From Betaproteobacteria bacterium (GTDB lineage Bacteria; Pseudomonadota; Gammaproteobacteria; Burkholderiales; Casimicrobiaceae), in contig JAOUIA010000009.1 of the NCBI GenBank assembly GCA_029884335.1, forward strand, positions 1-64,000: DNA of 64,000 nt. Direction: 5' to 3'. The position numbers and the translations under genes were made by a program. Below, piece by piece: positions 62,983 to 64,000 of this stretch (position 1 is the stretch's first letter; each line of letters starts with the position of its first letter). The notes beneath the pieces are model-generated. The model searched no databases. It was not told where the DNA came from and saw only the letters and a list, made by a program, of their open reading frames with translations.

Positions 62983-63894
62983 TCAGTACCGCTCCGGGAC
63001 GAACTTGAACGGATGGTCGGCCGCCTTGTACCGGCCGATCCTGCGGCTCGGGAGCTTGACCTTCTTCGTCTCGATGCCCTTGTGGGGGACGTGCTTCAGG
63101 ATGTGCCTGATCACGTTCAGGCGGACCCGCTTCTTGTCCTCCGAGCGGGCGACGAACCACGGCGCCCAGGGGGTGTCCGTCGCGGCGAACATCTCGTCGC
63201 GCGCCCTCGTGTAGTCGTCCCAGCGATCGTAGGACTTGAGGTCCATCGGCGAGAGCTTCCACGTCTTGCGGCCGTCCTCGATGCGCGAGGCGAGCCGTCG
63301 CGTCTGTTCCTCCGGGCTCACTTCCAGCCAGTACTTGAGCAGGATGATCCCCGAGTCGACCATCGCCCTCTCGACCAGCGGCGCCGCCTTGAGGAACTTC
63401 CGCGCCGCCTCCTCGGAGCAGAAACCCATCACCCGCTCCACGCCCGCGCGGTTGTACCAGCTGCGGTCGAAGATCACGATCTCGCCGGCGGCCGGGAAGT
63501 GCGGCAAGTAACGCTGGACGTACATCTGGCTCTTCTCGCGCTCGGTCGGCGCCGGCAGGGCGATCACACGGAACACCCGCGGGCTCACACGCTCGGTGAT
63601 GGCCTTGATCGTGCCGCCCTTGCCCGCGCCGTCGCGGCCCTCGAACACGATGCAGACCTTGAGCCCCTCCTTCTTCACCCACTCCTGCAGCTTCACCAGC
63701 TCCACGTGGAGCTTCCTGAGCTCGCGTTCGTACTGCTTTCCCGAGAGCTTGCCGCCGGCTGCTGCCGCGCCGTCCTCCGTCGCACCGGCCGTGCCGGCGG
63801 TCCCGTCCGCTGCCTTGCGTGCAGCGGCGCCCTTCCTGCGTTCGCTCTTCGTCGCGATGCTGTCTCCCGTGATTCCGAACGCCGCATTCACCAC
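62983..63894 (-). CDS. ppk2: Polyphosphate kinase 2 (PPK2 family)
   Basis: 303 residues. The Walker A-like loop is VFEGRDGAGKGGTIKAITERVSPR, and Walker B EIVIFDRSWYNRAGVERVMGFCSEEA. The rest, including YWLEVSPEEQTRRLASRIEDGRKTWKLSPMDLKSYDRWDDYTRARDEMF, matches class I PPK2, which phosphorylates ADP/GDP with polyphosphate. The first 45 residues are a disordered Ala/Gly/Lys-rich leader. The start is GTG at 63894 or 63891; no better start is available. Confidence 0.92.
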   Translation of the reverse strand: MVNAAFGITGDSIATKSERRKGAAARKAADGTAGTAGATEDGAAAAGGKLSGKQYERELRKLHVELVKLQEWVKKEGLKVCIVFEGRDGAGKGGTIKAITERVSPRVFRVIALPAPTEREKSQMYVQRYLPHFPAAGEIVIFDRSWYNRAGVERVMGFCSEEAARKFLKAAPLVERAMVDSGIILLKYWLEVSPEEQTRRLASRIEDGRKTWKLSPMDLKSYDRWDDYTRARDEMFAATDTPWAPWFVARSEDKKRVRLNVIRHILKHVPHKGIETKKVKLPSRRIGRYKAADHPFKFVPERY

Positions 63895-64000
63895 TCCGAT
63901 GCCGGCGTACCAACGCGCACAACATAGCGTGCGCGGCCGCTATCTGCTGCGCGCCAAACCGCTCCGAGCTGTCGAGAAAAGCCAGTCGCGCGACGAAAAC

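Overview
The window is high-GC bacterial chromosome, most likely from a betaproteobacterium (Burkholderiales/Rhodocyclales-like). The evidence is gene order, not a database hit: rluB-scpB-scpA-trpS-M50 peptidase-Sua5/YciO, rluC divergent from rne with gph and sppA alongside, and nadE-glnB are typical betaproteobacterial neighbourhoods. Genes are densely packed, many stop/start codons overlap (ATGA, GTGA, TTGA), and GTG/TTG starts are common. There is no rRNA, CRISPR, prophage or intact insertion sequence. Two tRNAs are present, Gly-GCC and Cys-GCA.

Layout. 0.4-9 kb: an NmrA-type oxidoreductase, TldD, a complete branched-chain-type ABC importer (livK-livH-livMG-livF, with the second permease and first ATPase fused), MscL and P-II. 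9-14 kb: NadE, then a translationally coupled trio of FemAB-like acyltransferase, HDAC-family deacetylase and PaaG-like crotonase. 14-19.5 kb: rluB/scpB/scpA/trpS/M50/Sua5-YciO on the minus strand. 20-29 kb: Bcr/CflA transporter, DUF192 protein, Ca2+/H+ antiporter, SppA, a truncated Rieske-gene remnant, phosphoglycolate phosphatase, RluC and RNase E with a long leader.

29-46.7 kb is an aerobic benzoate (box) island. On the minus strand are boxC-boxB-boxA-maoC-PTP and the regulator boxR. On the plus strand are a DUF4863 protein, benzoate-CoA ligase, an alpha/beta hydrolase and a second liv-type importer. An NDP-forming acyl-CoA synthetase, a FlK-type thioesterase and a flavodoxin-like protein lie next to it. 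Together these would import an aromatic acid, activate it to benzoyl-CoA, epoxidise it (BoxAB) and open the ring (BoxC). BoxD (semialdehyde dehydrogenase) and the beta-oxidation genes are not in the window. Two near-consensus sigma-70 promoters bracket boxR, and each carries a pair of 12-bp GCA-N6-TGC sites that I propose are BoxR operators.

46.7-48.2 kb is a scar-like stretch with a small secreted orphan protein and a 200-bp fragment of a second livF. 48-53.6 kb: epimerase, SRPBCC and DCC proteins, a winged-helix/TPR regulator with a 38-aa ORF facing away from it, and an orphan ABC substrate-binding protein. 53.9-64 kb: UvrB, an MsbA-type exporter, an aromatic/aspartate aminotransferase, the tRNAs, a lysine-rich repeat protein, a SulP transporter, a beta-barrel protein, a VIT1-like membrane protein and PPK2.

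The most unusual items are the BoxR operator pairs, the coding-type divergence of the livF fragment, the tandem repeat carrying the livF ribosome-binding site, the G-rich heptamer tract at the YciO start, the lysine-rich repeat protein, and the long scpB/rluB coding overlap. Intergenic palindromes of one family sit between several operon genes, including within the box and liv operons.
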